A stretch of 64,000 nucleotides of DNA from GAS188 sp963713805 (lineage in GTDB: Bacteria; Pseudomonadota; Alphaproteobacteria; Rhizobiales; Beijerinckiaceae). The stretch lies in assembly GCA_963713805.1 (NCBI GenBank), contig CAVQNF010000030.1, forward strand, positions 1 to 64,000, read 5' to 3'. The notes below the pieces were generated by a model, which ran no database searches, was not told the DNA's origin, and saw only the letters and a list, made by a program, of their open reading frames with translations. This document shows positions 28,425-38,050 of the stretch, piece after piece (within the stretch, counting starts at the first letter, position 1; the number at the start of each line of letters is the position of its first letter). The position numbers were made by a program, and so were the translations under genes.

Positions 28425-29576
28425 TCAGGTGGGAAACAGGCGGCTCGGCTCGGGCGTGTAGCGGGCAAGCTTTTCCCTATCCAGCGTCACGCCGAGGCCT
28501 GGCGCATCCGGGATAGCGAGATAACCTTCGCTGTCCAGGATGAAGGGTTCGGCGGTGATGTCGTCGACATAGGGGCTGCCGCCGATGAACTCGACAAGGT
28601 CGGTCAAGGGCATCGCGGCGGCGAGCTGCAGATCGGCCGCGAGACCGAGCGCGGTGTTCCAGCCGTGGCCCACGTATTTGACGCCGAACTCATCGGCGAG
28701 CCAAGCAATGCGGCGCTGCTCGCTGATGCCGCCCACCTTGGTGACGTCGGGCTGCACGATGTCGAGCGCGCCGCGCGCGATCCAGGGCAAGAAGGCCTGG
28801 CGGCGGGTCAACACCTCGCCTCCGGCGATCGGCACCGGGCTCGCGCGACGCAGTTCGCAGAAATCCTCGAGGGCGTCCGGACGCAATGCTTCCTCGAACC
28901 AGCCAACTTCGTAATCCTTGAGCATTTGTGCGGTTCGCAGTGCCCATTTGAGCCCGTGCGGCCAATAGGCATCGCTCGCCCCCGCATCGACGAAGAGCTT
29001 GGCGTCGGCCCCGATCGCCTCGCGCGCAGCGCGCACGATCGCCTCGTCGAGCTTCGCGTCCATACCACGCCCGAAGGGCCCCCAGCCGATCTTGAAGGCA
29101 CGAAAGCCGCGCGCATGGAAGGCGAGCACCGTGTCGGCCATGCGCGCGGGCTCTTCCATCAGCAGCGAGCAGTAGGGCTGCACGCGGCGCCGATAGATGC
29201 CGCCGAGCAGCCGGCCGACCGGCTGACCCGTCACCTTTCCCAAGATGTCCCAAAGCGCGATATCGATGCCGCTAATCGCGTGTGTCAGCGTGCCGCCGCG
29301 CCCCATCCAGAAGCTGTTCTGGTTGAGCTTCTCAGTGACGCGCTCGGGCTCGAGGGCGTTCTCCCCTTCGAAGAGCGGACGCAACACCTCGATGGCTGCC
29401 TGCACCAGCCGGCCGTTGGTAAAGACGCTGCCATGGCCCGTGACGCCGGTGTCGGTGTGCACCGCGATCAGGGTGTGGACGGAATCCTCGGGCTTGATTT
29501 CAACCGACCAGCCGCCCTTCGGGCTGTCGCCAAATAACGGGGCGGCGACAATGGAGGTGATCTTTATGCTGTGCAC
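28425..29576 (-). CDS. mandelate racemase/muconate lactonizing enzyme family protein
   Basis: Enolase-superfamily enzyme, 383 residues. Mg ligands are apparent as Asp in AKLFVDAGAS, Glu in VGWFEEALRP and Glu in IAGGEVLTRR. The general base His is in YVGHGWNTALG, with its Asp partner in IVQPDVTKVGG. The usual KxK motif reads FKIGWGPFG, so the second Lys is Gly. Acid-sugar dehydratase or racemase activity is possible. It is divergent to a second member starting 139 bases away. The frame is intact. Confidence 0.88.
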   Translation of the reverse strand: MHSIKITSIVAAPLFGDSPKGGWSVEIKPEDSVHTLIAVHTDTGVTGHGSVFTNGRLVQAAIEVLRPLFEGENALEPERVTEKLNQNSFWMGRGGTLTHAISGIDIALWDILGKVTGQPVGRLLGGIYRRRVQPYCSLLMEEPARMADTVLAFHARGFRAFKIGWGPFGRGMDAKLDEAIVRAAREAIGADAKLFVDAGASDAYWPHGLKWALRTAQMLKDYEVGWFEEALRPDALEDFCELRRASPVPIAGGEVLTRRQAFLPWIARGALDIVQPDVTKVGGISEQRRIAWLADEFGVKYVGHGWNTALGLAADLQLAAAMPLTDLVEFIGGSPYVDDITAEPFILDSEGYLAIPDAPGLGVTLDREKLARYTPEPSRLFPT

Positions 29577-29715
29577 AAGCTCAGTTCTGCCCGATTTCGT
29601 ACGCCGTTCAAAGAGATTTGCATACTGCCACCGAAAAGCCTATCCGCCGGCAGTCAGGCAAGGATCCGGGAAGGCGCCACCCTGCATGGGCGCCGCGAGC
29701 TGGGAGCCGGGCGAC

Positions 29716-30893
29716 ATGAAGATTGAGGCCGTCGATTTCTTTTATCTCGCAATGCCGCAAATAACGACTGAGGCGGATGGCAGCCAAGATGCGCTGCTGG
29801 TGCGAGTGGCCGGAGGAGGACATGTTGGGTGGGGCGAGTGCGAGGCCTCGCCGCTCGTCTCGATCGCCGCTTTTGTGTGTCCGATGTCGCATGGCGTTTG
29901 TCGCCCCGTCAGCGCTTCGGTGCTGGGCGAAACCCTGGCCAGCCCGGCTGACATCGCGCGCATCGGCGCGCGCGTTGCTTATGACAGCATGGACCTCCTG
30001 CAGGCGCCCCACACCTTTTCAGGCGTCGAGATGGCATTGTGGGACTTGCTCGGCAAAAAAACGTCCGAGCCGGTTTGGCGCCTTCTCGGCTATCGGCGCT
30101 CGTTCGCGAAGCGAGCCTATGCATCGCAGCTCTTTGGCGACACACCGCAGCAAACATTGGAACGCGCGCGCGCGGCGCGAGCTGAAGGGTTCCTCGCGGT
30201 CAAGTTCGGCTGGGGCCCGATTGGTCGCACGGATGCCGATGCCGATCGGGAGCAATTCCAGGCGGCGCGCGAGGGGCTCGGCGACGCCACCCTGCTCGTC
30301 GATGTCGGTCAGATCTGGCGCGAGGACGTTGAGGCGGCGGCGGCGCGGCTGCCGGACCTGGAGGCGGCTGACGCCCTATGGCTTGAGGAACCCTTCGCTT
30401 CCGGTGCGTTTTCAGCCTATGCGGCGCTCGCCCAGCGCAGCTCGAAGGTCAAGCTCGCCGGAGGCGAGGCCGCCCACAATTCCGCGATGGCGGAGCATCT
30501 GATCGCCTATGGTGGCGTCGGGTTTATCCAAATCGATTGCGGACGCATCGGCGGGATTGGTCCGGCAAAGGCGGTCGCCGACTTTGCCGCCGCCCGCGGT
30601 GTCACCTTCGTGAACCATACCTTCACCTCACACCTCGCGCTCAGCGCGTCGCTCCAGCCTTATGCCGGGCTCGAACGCGATCGACTCTGCGAGTATCCCT
30701 TTGCTCCCAAGCGCTTGGCCTTCGACATCACGGCCAATCATTTGACGCCGACCGCGCGGGCGAAGTCGCGGCTCCGGATCGACCCGGTCTCGGCGTCGAG
30801 ATCGACGTGCAACGACTGCGGCCCTATCTCCAGGACGTCGAGATCATCGTCAACGGGCACAGCCTTTATCGGACCCCTGAACTCGCCTCGTGA
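29716..30893 (+). CDS. second mandelate racemase/muconate lactonizing enzyme family protein, one frameshift
   Basis: Enolase-superfamily enzyme of about 392 residues, distinct from its divergent neighbour. Mg ligands appear in LLVDVGQIW, LWLEEPFASG and LAGGEAAHNS. Its KxK position again reads VKFGWGPIG. The His is in FVNHTFTSHLALS. The frame shifts near 30755, after ITANHLTP, and resumes as DRPGLGVEIDVQRLRPY to the stop at 30893. The ATG follows GAGCCGGGCGAC. Confidence 0.85.
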
Positions 30894-30941
30894 GAAATGC
30901 CGCGTCCAGAGGAGGCGCGACCCCGTGGTCATCGGCGCGGC

Positions 30942-31919
30942 CTATATTGCTAGGGCGTACGCGCCCCACGGCTCGCTCTCGAGTTCAGCTAAAACGCAGA
31001 GCAGTTCAAACATTAAATTGGCGGCGTTGAGCTGTGTTTGACCCGTCGGATCGAACATGGGAGCAACCTCGCAAATGTCAGCGCCGACCAAGTGCTTGCC
31101 TCTCAAAGAGCGGATCATCATTTGCGCATCCCGGACGTTGAATCCGCCGACCTCCGGAACGCCCGTTCCCATGGCATAGGCGGCGTCGAGGCCGTCGATG
31201 TCGAAGCTTACGTACGTCGGCTTGTCGCCAGTTGTGCGGTCGATCTCAGCGATGACAGCGGCGCGACCCATCTCCTCATAATCTTCCATCGTGATTATCC
31301 GCATGCCCACGCCCTCGCCGTAAGCGATATCATCGAAGCCAAAGCGGCTACCCCGCAGCCCGATCTGGATTGTGTGTTTGGGATCGATGAGTCCCTCTTC
31401 GACGCCTCGCCGGAACGTAGTCGCGTGATTGATCTTGCTCCCCAGCAATTCGTCCAAGGTATCGGCATGCGAATCGAATTGGACCACAGCCACTGGCCCG
31501 TCTTTGGCGATGGCCCGCAAAATCGGCAATGGAATGGTGTGGTCACCGCCAATGGACAAAGGCACGGCACCGGCTGCGTCAAGCTTTTCGAAGTATTCCT
31601 GGATGAGAGCGATGCTGGCGAACATGTCCAACGCATTGACGGGGCAATCGCCAACATCGGCGACGTTGCAAAGCGCAAATGGTGCGATGCTGCTCGAGGG
31701 ATGGACGCGGCGAATACCTCGGGATGCCTCCCTCACTGCCCCCGGACCCTGGCGCGCGCCTGAACGGTGATTGACCCCCAGATCGAAGGGTACACCGACC
31801 AGTGCGATATCAAGCTCCCCACTGATGGGATGCTTCGGTAATCGAAAAAATGTCGATATATCAGCGAATCGCGGAGATTTTGACGCGTCGGCCGGTTGAA
31901 AACGCGGATCGTTCTTCAT
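30942..31919 (-). CDS. agmatinase/guanidino-acid ureohydrolase family protein
   Basis: Binuclear Mn hydrolase of the arginase family, 325 residues, releasing urea from a guanidino compound. Metal motifs are present: SIGGDHTIPL, VQFDSHADT (Ser where Ala is usual), and VSFDIDGLDAAYAMGTG. The substrate loop GVPEVGGF is agmatinase-like; agmatine, guanidinobutyrate or guanidinopropionate would all fit. It is convergent with the second enolase gene and close to the amino-acid importer. The frame is intact. Confidence 0.9.
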   Translation of the reverse strand: MKNDPRFQPADASKSPRFADISTFFRLPKHPISGELDIALVGVPFDLGVNHRSGARQGPGAVREASRGIRRVHPSSSIAPFALCNVADVGDCPVNALDMFASIALIQEYFEKLDAAGAVPLSIGGDHTIPLPILRAIAKDGPVAVVQFDSHADTLDELLGSKINHATTFRRGVEEGLIDPKHTIQIGLRGSRFGFDDIAYGEGVGMRIITMEDYEEMGRAAVIAEIDRTTGDKPTYVSFDIDGLDAAYAMGTGVPEVGGFNVRDAQMMIRSLRGKHLVGADICEVAPMFDPTGQTQLNAANLMFELLCVLAELESEPWGAYALAI

Positions 31920-32167
31920 TCTCGATCTCTCCAGTGTCTTGGATTGCTCGGAGGCACCCGCTGATCTGAAATGGCACTCGCCCGCCTATGCACAGCGACA
32001 GACGGCCCGAGCCCAAGCGGCGTCTTCTCCCGGTATCCCGCATGTGGCCATCGCCGGCGTCGCGTTGGGACCGTCTTCCGGCGTGGTGAGAGATGGGCCT
32101 GAAGCCTGCGCTAACCCACGCCGGCGTAAAAATAGCCGAGCGCGCGATTGGTGCTCCATTTGCGCTC

Positions 32168-32398
32168 TCAATCGATCATTCTCGCCTTCCTGGCCTCGCG
32201 TTCGGCAAAGGCGCGCGCCGCTGTCTGGAACGCGGAACGGGGCAAAGATGCCTTCCCGCTTGTCGGCACCGGACCGACACACAACAAGCTTCGATGGGGC
32301 TCTTCGCTGACGTGGAAAGCGTAACGATGGCCATGAGCCACATGCCGCACCACAATGGCCTCGGCGGTCCGGCTCTCCGTTATGAATTCGTCGGTCAT
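32168..32398 (-). CDS. hypothetical protein
   Basis: 76 residues from the ATG at 32398. It mixes a beta-rich N-terminus (ESRTAEAIVVRHVAHGHRYAF) with a helical end (AARAFAEREARKARMID) typical of small alphaproteobacterial hypothetical proteins. No catalytic motif. GGATC lies just upstream of the start. Function unknown. Confidence 0.45.
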   Translation of the reverse strand: MTDEFITESRTAEAIVVRHVAHGHRYAFHVSEEPHRSLLCVGPVPTSGKASLPRSAFQTAARAFAEREARKARMID

Positions 32399-32547
32399 GT
32401 CATGGTGATCCGCGACTTGATGGGACCATGGGTTTTTCCAAATCACTGCCTCCGGCAACGTTCCCGCACTCCGGCAGGCGGAAAATCATCAACCGGGCGG
32501 GACCAAGCCAGGCGGCCCATCCCGTCGAGGGCTGCTTTGCGACTTCC

Positions 32548-32784
32548 TCAAGTCCCGGGTCTTGCTTTCTTAGAGCGCTTTTTGGGCGATGCTCGTTTTT
32601 CGAACCATACAAGAATTTCATCCAATGTGACGATCGCTTCGTCCGGCCCTTCGATCGCGGTCACTTGGTTATCCCTCTGCGCCAAGTTCCAGGCTTCCTC
32701 CAAGGCCTCGTCTTCGGTCGACCATTCGCGCGACAGCATATCGTGCTTCAAAGCATTGTCGATATATCGAACATGCCATCCCAT
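32548..32784 (-). CDS. hypothetical protein with basic tail
   Basis: 78 residues from the ATG at 32782-32784, with AGGA close upstream. The body is acidic (WSTEDEALEEAWNLAQRD, GPDEAIVTLDEILVWFEKR) and the tail strongly basic (PKKRSKKARPGT). No known domain. Function unknown; codon pattern and start look genuine. Confidence 0.5.
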   Translation of the reverse strand: MGWHVRYIDNALKHDMLSREWSTEDEALEEAWNLAQRDNQVTAIEGPDEAIVTLDEILVWFEKRASPKKRSKKARPGT

Positions 32785-33426
32785 TTTCCTGTGTCCTCTA
32801 TGGCTAGGTCGACCGCGATGATTTGGCTTGAATTGGAAAAGACGGGCTTCCACGGGACTGCCCAACGCCTAGGTCCTATCCTGCTTTCCTGAGCTCCCGG
32901 GTGGCCCATCGCAGGTACCCCGCGTGCCCGCTTTTTCGTGAGCCCACATAAACGGGGCGCCTTACATGCCGAAAGTCAGCGCGATGATACCGAACAAGGC
33001 GAGCGCGATCAAAGCGCCAAAGATCCACGCAAGGCGCTCCATCCCTCGGTCGGAGCGCGTCCCCTTCATGCCCTTAACGATAGGGCACGCGAACGGGCAC
33101 GTGAAGGGTAAATAAGTAGGCGCTTCGCCGCGCGGGTGAGGTTGACGACTCGGCGCTGGTCGGCGCGGCTGGTGTGCAAATCTCGGCCAAGACAACACAT
33201 CCGCGGCTCCCACGCGGTTTGCCGGGCGCTCTATTCTGTCAGGTTGCAGAAGGCACGCCAGCGTCACATCCAGACGGACACCCCAACTTCAGCTCGCTGA
33301 TCGATACAACATACCTCGCGGCACAGACAACCTGTGGAACATCTTCTGCGCTACTCCTGTGGAACGCGCGATCATTGCCGCAAGCGGACAGGCTTGCAGG
33401 CCGGAACGGAAGAACGCGACGTGAGG
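32785..33426. other. mostly non-coding stretch with one possible micro-ORF
   Basis: About 640 bases with no recognised gene. On the minus strand an ATG at 33069 opens a 35-codon frame to 32962 ending in one membrane helix (LAWIFGALIALALFGIIAL). It could be a single-pass microprotein but has no other support. Confidence 0.35.
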
Positions 33427-33714
33427 CTATTTCTGCAGGTTGTGAACCCCAAAGGCGGTTTCCTGTGGTGGCGCAGCGAACCCGCCATTGATCCCCTTTT
33501 TCATTTGAGGCATCAGGATTTCATCGCGAAAATGTTCCCAACTTTCCTGGGAATCGTGGATCGCTACAATCGTCCAGCCACCAGCCGACGGTCCCGCAAC
33601 GTGGAAGATTTGGCCTTTTGGCAGGGTTTTTTTGCTCGGATGCACGGCGGCGATTGATGCTTCGTATTGCTCCTTCGTACCCCCGGGAAAGAAATGCATG
33701 ATCCCGTACGCCAT
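33427..33714 (-). CDS. conserved hypothetical protein, ABM-like fold
   Basis: 95 residues starting MAYGIMHFFPGGTKEQYEA and containing GQIFHVAGPSAGGWTIVAI and SWEHFRDEIL. I recall this as a recurrent small alphaproteobacterial and actinobacterial protein; the size and beta-alpha pattern suggest a ferredoxin-like (antibiotic monooxygenase or Dabb) fold. No catalytic residues assigned. An AGGAGG-like sequence (gggaggactg on the coding strand) precedes the ATG. Confidence 0.7.
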   Translation of the reverse strand: MAYGIMHFFPGGTKEQYEASIAAVHPSKKTLPKGQIFHVAGPSAGGWTIVAIHDSQESWEHFRDEILMPQMKKGINGGFAAPPQETAFGVHNLQK

Positions 33715-33948
33715 TTTCAGTCCTCCCTTTAGTCGCGGCTGAGTTCCGTCTCTCAGAGCGCGCGCCGGAGCCGATATCGACGCTCACGTGTCACTGACAA
33801 TGGACCGGCACTGAAAATTCAACAATAGCTGGGAACGAGCTACAGCGGTGCGCGGAGCCAAACTCGCGCCAATGTTCTCGCCGGGGGCGCCGGTGAACCG
33901 GACTACATTTTTTGCCCGACCAACATTGGTTAGGTATTCGCTCCGGTC

Positions 33949-34125
33949 ATGTCTTCGCGCACGGCGGATGATTTGGATGAGGAGATGCACGCCGCTCTCG
34001 ACGTCAATATCCCGAACTACGCCAGTGCCGTTGTGACCACGAATGAAATCGTCGATCTGATCTCTTCTGTCCAAACCTTGGATATCAGTGCGGAATCGTT
34101 TTGCGTGAGAGGAAGTAAGAGATGA
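33949..34125 (+). CDS. possible small protein resembling the C-terminal half of an acyl carrier protein
   Basis: 58 residues from the ATG at 33949. The stretch DDLDEEMHAALDVNIPNYA, then TTNEIVDLI, has the spacing of helix II to helix III of acyl carrier proteins, but no DSL phosphopantetheine serine is visible. It may be a decayed or diverged carrier protein, or chance. It precedes the VOC gene in the same direction. Confidence 0.3.
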   Translation: MSSRTADDLDEEMHAALDVNIPNYASAVVTTNEIVDLISSVQTLDISAESFCVRGSKR

Positions 34126-34186
34126 GCTTTTCCACGCTTGGAAGCGTGTCGCCAATCTCAAGGTACCCAAACCCGAGGAGCTAGAC

Positions 34187-34876
34187 ATGAGCAATACTCA
34201 ACTGCGCAGGGAAACTGCAACCGAGACCCCGAGAGCGCGGACCGTCGACATGAAGCTCGAGGTCGTCGTCATCCCTGTTTCGGACGTCGATCGCGCCAAG
34301 CGCTTTTACGGCGGATTGGGTTGGAGGCTCGATGCCGACTTCGCCGCGGAAGACGACTTCCGCGTGGTCCAGTTCACGCCGCCTGGCTCCGGGTGCTCGG
34401 TCATCTTCGGCAAGAACGTCACCGCGGCGGCGCCCGGCTCCGCCCAGGGACTGTACCTGATCGTCTCCGACATCGGGACCGCCCGCGACGAGCTCGTCGG
34501 TCGCGGCGTCGAGATCAGCGAGGTGTTCCACGACGCCGGCGGCGTGCACGCTGGCACGGACGAGCCCTACCTGTTCGGGCGGCTCCGGGTCAGCGGTCCG
34601 GATTCCGAGCATCGCAGCTACCGCTCGTACGCCTCGTTCAGCGATCCGGACGGCAACGGCTGGCTGTTCCAGGAGGTCACCGTGCGATTGCCCGGACGCG
34701 TGGACGCGGACGACACGACATTCACCTCGCCGACTGAGCTTGCGAGAGCGCTCCGCCGTGCGGAGGCCGCGCATGGCGAGCACGAGAAGCGGACCGGCCA
34801 GCGAGATGCGGACTGGCCCGACTGGTACGCCGAGTACATCGTCCGGGAGCAGGCCGGCAAACAGCTGCCTTCATAA
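34187..34876 (+). CDS. VOC (glyoxalase/bleomycin-resistance) family protein
   Basis: 229 residues. One VOC domain spans about residues 23-165 (VVVIPVSDVDRAKRFYGGLG; ASFSDPDGNGWLFQEV with the C-terminal Glu ligand). A charged helical extension to residue 229 ends in DWPDWYAEYIVREQAG, which is recurrent in VOC proteins of this type. GAGGAG six bases upstream fixes the start. Substrate unknown. Confidence 0.88.
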   Translation: MSNTQLRRETATETPRARTVDMKLEVVVIPVSDVDRAKRFYGGLGWRLDADFAAEDDFRVVQFTPPGSGCSVIFGKNVTAAAPGSAQGLYLIVSDIGTARDELVGRGVEISEVFHDAGGVHAGTDEPYLFGRLRVSGPDSEHRSYRSYASFSDPDGNGWLFQEVTVRLPGRVDADDTTFTSPTELARALRRAEAAHGEHEKRTGQRDADWPDWYAEYIVREQAGKQLPS

Positions 34877-34961
34877 GTGCTCTGCCAGCGCCCCGCGGCC
34901 GCTGTTGCGGTCAATACTGTTTAGCGCTCATTATCGTGCGATCTAGAGACAGGAGGCTTTC

Positions 34962-35384
34962 ATGATCCGTAAGGCGAAAGCGGTTTGGCGCGGCACAGGT
35001 CGAGCCGGCAGCGGAAATCTTTCGAGCGAGTCCGGCGTGCTGGCGGATACACCTTATTCCTTCAGGACACGCTTCGAAAACGAGAAGGGTACCAATCCGG
35101 AAGAGCTGATCGCCGCGGCACATGCCGGCTGCTTCACCATGGCGCTCGCATTCGGGCTTCAGGCCGCCGGCCTTACCCCGACCGAGCTCGTGACCGAGGC
35201 GGCGGTCACGCTAGAGCCTGAAGGGAAAGGCTTCCGCATCAGCCGCTCGGCTCTCATGCTGCGCGGCAAGGTGCCGAACCTCGACGAAGCCAAGTTCATC
35301 GAATTGGCACGTGATGCCGAGAAGAACTGCCCGGTTTCCAAGGTCCTGAAGGCCGAGATCACCCTGGACGCCAAGCTAAACTGA
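34962..35384 (+). CDS. OsmC-family peroxiredoxin
   Basis: 140 residues, cytoplasmic thiol peroxidase acting on organic hydroperoxides. The two conserved Cys are in AAHAGCFTMAL and KNCPVSKVL. The start follows AGGAGG with five-base spacing. Being close to the VOC and thioredoxin-reductase-like genes fits an oxidative or electrophile defence group. Confidence 0.92.
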   Translation: MIRKAKAVWRGTGRAGSGNLSSESGVLADTPYSFRTRFENEKGTNPEELIAAAHAGCFTMALAFGLQAAGLTPTELVTEAAVTLEPEGKGFRISRSALMLRGKVPNLDEAKFIELARDAEKNCPVSKVLKAEITLDAKLN

Positions 35385-36028
35385 ACCGCGCGCGGCTGCG
35401 TCACGAGCGCTTTGACTTGGCCTGGCGCCTTTTGCGCTCGTAGAGAACGAGGAACCGCAACTGGGAGGCAGGCGGCGCCGCCCAGCGCCTTGGGCGACGT
35501 CGCCTTCCGCCACTGGCCGCTCCGTTCACCACCGGTTCCGGCACCATTCCGGTCGTCCTTCGTCCTCGGCGCCAACCGGGCTGTCGGACCCGTTCGACCT
35601 CATATTCGTATTTCGCCGGAGCTTCGGCGATTCCGAGCATGGATATGGGTATACTGGTTGCTCTTCTAGCTGTTGCCACGGCCGGACATAAATACCAAAT
35701 AGGCGTCAACTCGCCATTTCTGTTCGGCATTGCGTTTTGCGAAAAGGACGTGGGTACGGGTTGCTTTACGCTCTCGGCTTCGGCCTCAACACGCGTGATC
35801 GCATCTCCCGAGCGGCAGGAGAGGATAGAGATCGGACCGCGATGTTCGCCGGAGGAGTATTCGCCGAACCTCTCGGCGAGCATAGTATTCGAGCTGAAGG
35901 AAGCGAGCGCAACCAGCCGATACAAATCGCTCTCTTCCCCGAGGCGGCGACGGCCCGCTCGCTTCGCGGCGCGGACCGCTCGCCCTCCTCTTGTTTGCTT
36001 GAATAGGCATCGGCAATTGAAGGTGAAT
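35385..36028. other. intergenic, no gene recognised
   Basis: About 640 bases between OsmC and the cNMP/TrxR-like gene. The frame of the following gene stays open 130 codons upstream, but that stretch lacks homology-like blocks and a ribosome site. A minus-strand frame ending at 35401 is Arg-rich and unrecognised. The promoter of the following gene should lie here. Confidence 0.4.
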
Positions 36029-37726
36029 ATGTCACGATCTCCGCAGCCGATCCTCGCGGCCCGGCAAGCCCAGATGTTTCCCACGCTTGAGCCGGAGGAC
36101 ATCGATCGCTTGATGCGCTTCGGCGAAAACAAATCCTATGCCTCGGGCGAGCTCATCGTAAAGGCGGGAGAGGTGGCGCCAGGGCTGATCGTTGTTCTTT
36201 CAGGCAAGGTGCAAGTCACGCAGGGGCGCGGGCTCGACCTGCGCGAAACGATCGTCACCCACGGCCAGGCGCAATTCGTGGGCGAGCTGGCGCAGCTCTC
36301 CGCCCGTCCGTCGCTCGTGGATGCCGAGGCCCTTGAGCCGGTCGAAGGTCTCGTCATTCGTTCGGAAAGGTTGCGAGATCTGATGGTGCAGGAGGCTGAG
36401 CTTGGTGAGCGCATCATGCGAGCATTGATCTTGCGCCGGGTGGGTTTGCTGGAAAGCGGGGCAAGCGGGCCGGTCATCATCGGACAAGCCGATCATGCGG
36501 ACGTATTGCGCCTGCAGGGCTTTCTCGCGCGTAACGGCCAGCCGCATCGCGTGCTCGATTCCGATAGCGACTCTTGCGCGAAGACCTTGATCGACCGCTT
36601 TCATGTTGACTTGCATCATCTACCCATCGTGCTGTGTCCAAATGGCAAATTGCTGCGCAATCCCAGTGAGAACGAACTTGCCCGCTGCATCGGCCTGGTC
36701 CGGCCGATCGATGCGACGAAGGTCTATGATGTGGCAATCGTGGGGGCAGGACCGGCGGGATTGGCCGCTGCCGTGTATGCGGCATCGGAGGGATTATCGG
36801 TGATCGTGCTCGATTGCCGTGCGTTCGGAGGACAAGCCGGTGCCTCCTCGCGCATCGAGAACTACCTTGGATTCCCCACGGGTATTTCGGGGATGGCGCT
36901 GATGGCGCGAGCCTATAATCAGGCGCAGAAGTTCGGTGCGGAAATGGCGATACCGGACCAAGCAAATCTATTGGGCGACCGCGTCGAACGGAACGCCAGA
37001 CGCTATGTGTTGCGTATCGGCGACGACGAGAAAGTGCAGGCGCGTACCGTCGTCGTGGCGAGCGGCGCGCGTTATCGGCGCCTCGACCTGACGAATCTCG
37101 CTCCGTTCGAAGGATCATCCGTGCATTACTGGGTCTCGCCGATCGAGGCGCGCCTTTGCGGCGGCCAGGAGGTTGCCCTCGTGGGTGCTGGCAATTCGGC
37201 AGGACAGGCGGCCGTCTATCTGGCGAGCCACGCGAAGAAAGTGTGGCTGCTGGCGCGCGGCGAAAGTCTGGAGGCGAGCATGTCGCAATACCTCGTGCAG
37301 CGCATCAAGGCACAACCGAACATTGAGGTGCTGACGAAGACCGAAATCACGGCGCTGGAAGGAAATGCTGGCAATCTCGAAAACCTGCGCTGGCGCAACG
37401 GCGCGAGCGGGGAAGAAACGACTCGCTCTATCCGCCACCTGTTTTTGTTCATCGGCGCGGATCCGAACACGGACTGGCTCGCCCAGTGCAACGTGGCATT
37501 GGACGGGAAGGGCTTTGTGCGCACGGGGGGTGATTGCGGAGAGGGGCATCATCCGCTTGAAACGAGTCGCACCGGCGTGTTCGCCATTGGTGACGTGCGC
37601 TCCGGTTCCGTCAAGCGCGTAGCTGCCGCCGTCGGCGAAGGCGCCCAGGTGGTCGCTGCGCTTCATACTTATCTCGCGCAAACCGGCACCGAGGCCGCCG
37701 CGCCCGCGCAGATCGGGAGGCCCTGA
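36029..37726 (+). CDS. cyclic-nucleotide-binding domain fused to a thioredoxin-reductase-like flavoprotein
   Basis: 565 residues from the ATG at 36029 (AAGGTG upstream). Residues about 20-130 form a cNMP-binding beta roll (ASGELIVKAGEVAPGLIVVL). About 150-215 is a thioredoxin/glutaredoxin-like linker (VIIGQADHADVLRLQGFL). About 230-560 is a TrxR-like two-dinucleotide fold (VAIVGAGPAGLAAAVYAAS; VALVGAGNSAGQAAVYLAS; TGVFAIGDVRSG). The redox CxxC of true thioredoxin reductases is absent: the site reads HYWVSPIEARLCGG. It is therefore unlikely to reduce thioredoxin directly. It overlaps the next gene in TGATG. Confidence 0.9.
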   Translation: MSRSPQPILAARQAQMFPTLEPEDIDRLMRFGENKSYASGELIVKAGEVAPGLIVVLSGKVQVTQGRGLDLRETIVTHGQAQFVGELAQLSARPSLVDAEALEPVEGLVIRSERLRDLMVQEAELGERIMRALILRRVGLLESGASGPVIIGQADHADVLRLQGFLARNGQPHRVLDSDSDSCAKTLIDRFHVDLHHLPIVLCPNGKLLRNPSENELARCIGLVRPIDATKVYDVAIVGAGPAGLAAAVYAASEGLSVIVLDCRAFGGQAGASSRIENYLGFPTGISGMALMARAYNQAQKFGAEMAIPDQANLLGDRVERNARRYVLRIGDDEKVQARTVVVASGARYRRLDLTNLAPFEGSSVHYWVSPIEARLCGGQEVALVGAGNSAGQAAVYLASHAKKVWLLARGESLEASMSQYLVQRIKAQPNIEVLTKTEITALEGNAGNLENLRWRNGASGEETTRSIRHLFLFIGADPNTDWLAQCNVALDGKGFVRTGGDCGEGHHPLETSRTGVFAIGDVRSGSVKRVAAAVGEGAQVVAALHTYLAQTGTEAAAPAQIGRP

Positions 37727-38034
37727 TGTCGGACAGATGCGTGCATGCCGTAGGCATTCGTCATGTGACGCCGAGCGCACTCGGCTGCGAGGAGTGTTTG
37801 AAGATCAACTCATCTTGGGTTCATCTGCGCCTCTGCCGCACCTGCGGTCATGTCGGCTGCTGCGATAGCTCGCCGCACCGTCATGCCACCGAGCATTTTC
37901 GCAAGACCGGTCATCCGGTCATCGAAGGCTACGATCCACCGGAGGGTTGGGGATGGTGCTATGTGGATGAGATCGTTCTGGACCTTGGCGAGAACACCAC
38001 GCCGCAAAACGGGCCGATCCCGCGCTACTATTGA
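37726..38034 (+). CDS. UBP-type zinc-finger protein
   Basis: 102 residues, a bacterial UBP (ZnF-UBP) domain. Ligand pattern: CVHAVGIRHV, GCEECLKI, LRLCRTCGHVGCCDSS, HATEHFRKTGHPVIEGY. In eukaryotes this fold binds ubiquitin C-termini; in bacteria the role is unclear. Its start shares bases with the stop of the flavoprotein, and I recall this gene pair from other alphaproteobacteria, so they probably work together. Confidence 0.88.
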   Translation: MSDRCVHAVGIRHVTPSALGCEECLKINSSWVHLRLCRTCGHVGCCDSSPHRHATEHFRKTGHPVIEGYDPPEGWGWCYVDEIVLDLGENTTPQNGPIPRYY

Positions 38035-38050
38035 GCTCGCATAACAAACG

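Noticed and set aside
33784..34194. 136-codon minus-strand frame
   Set aside because: No motif or ribosome site, and it overlaps the upstream region and start of the VOC gene.
35639..36028. 130-codon N-terminal extension of the cNMP/TrxR-like protein
   Set aside because: No family resemblance, and an internal ATG with AAGGTG starts exactly at the usual N-terminus.
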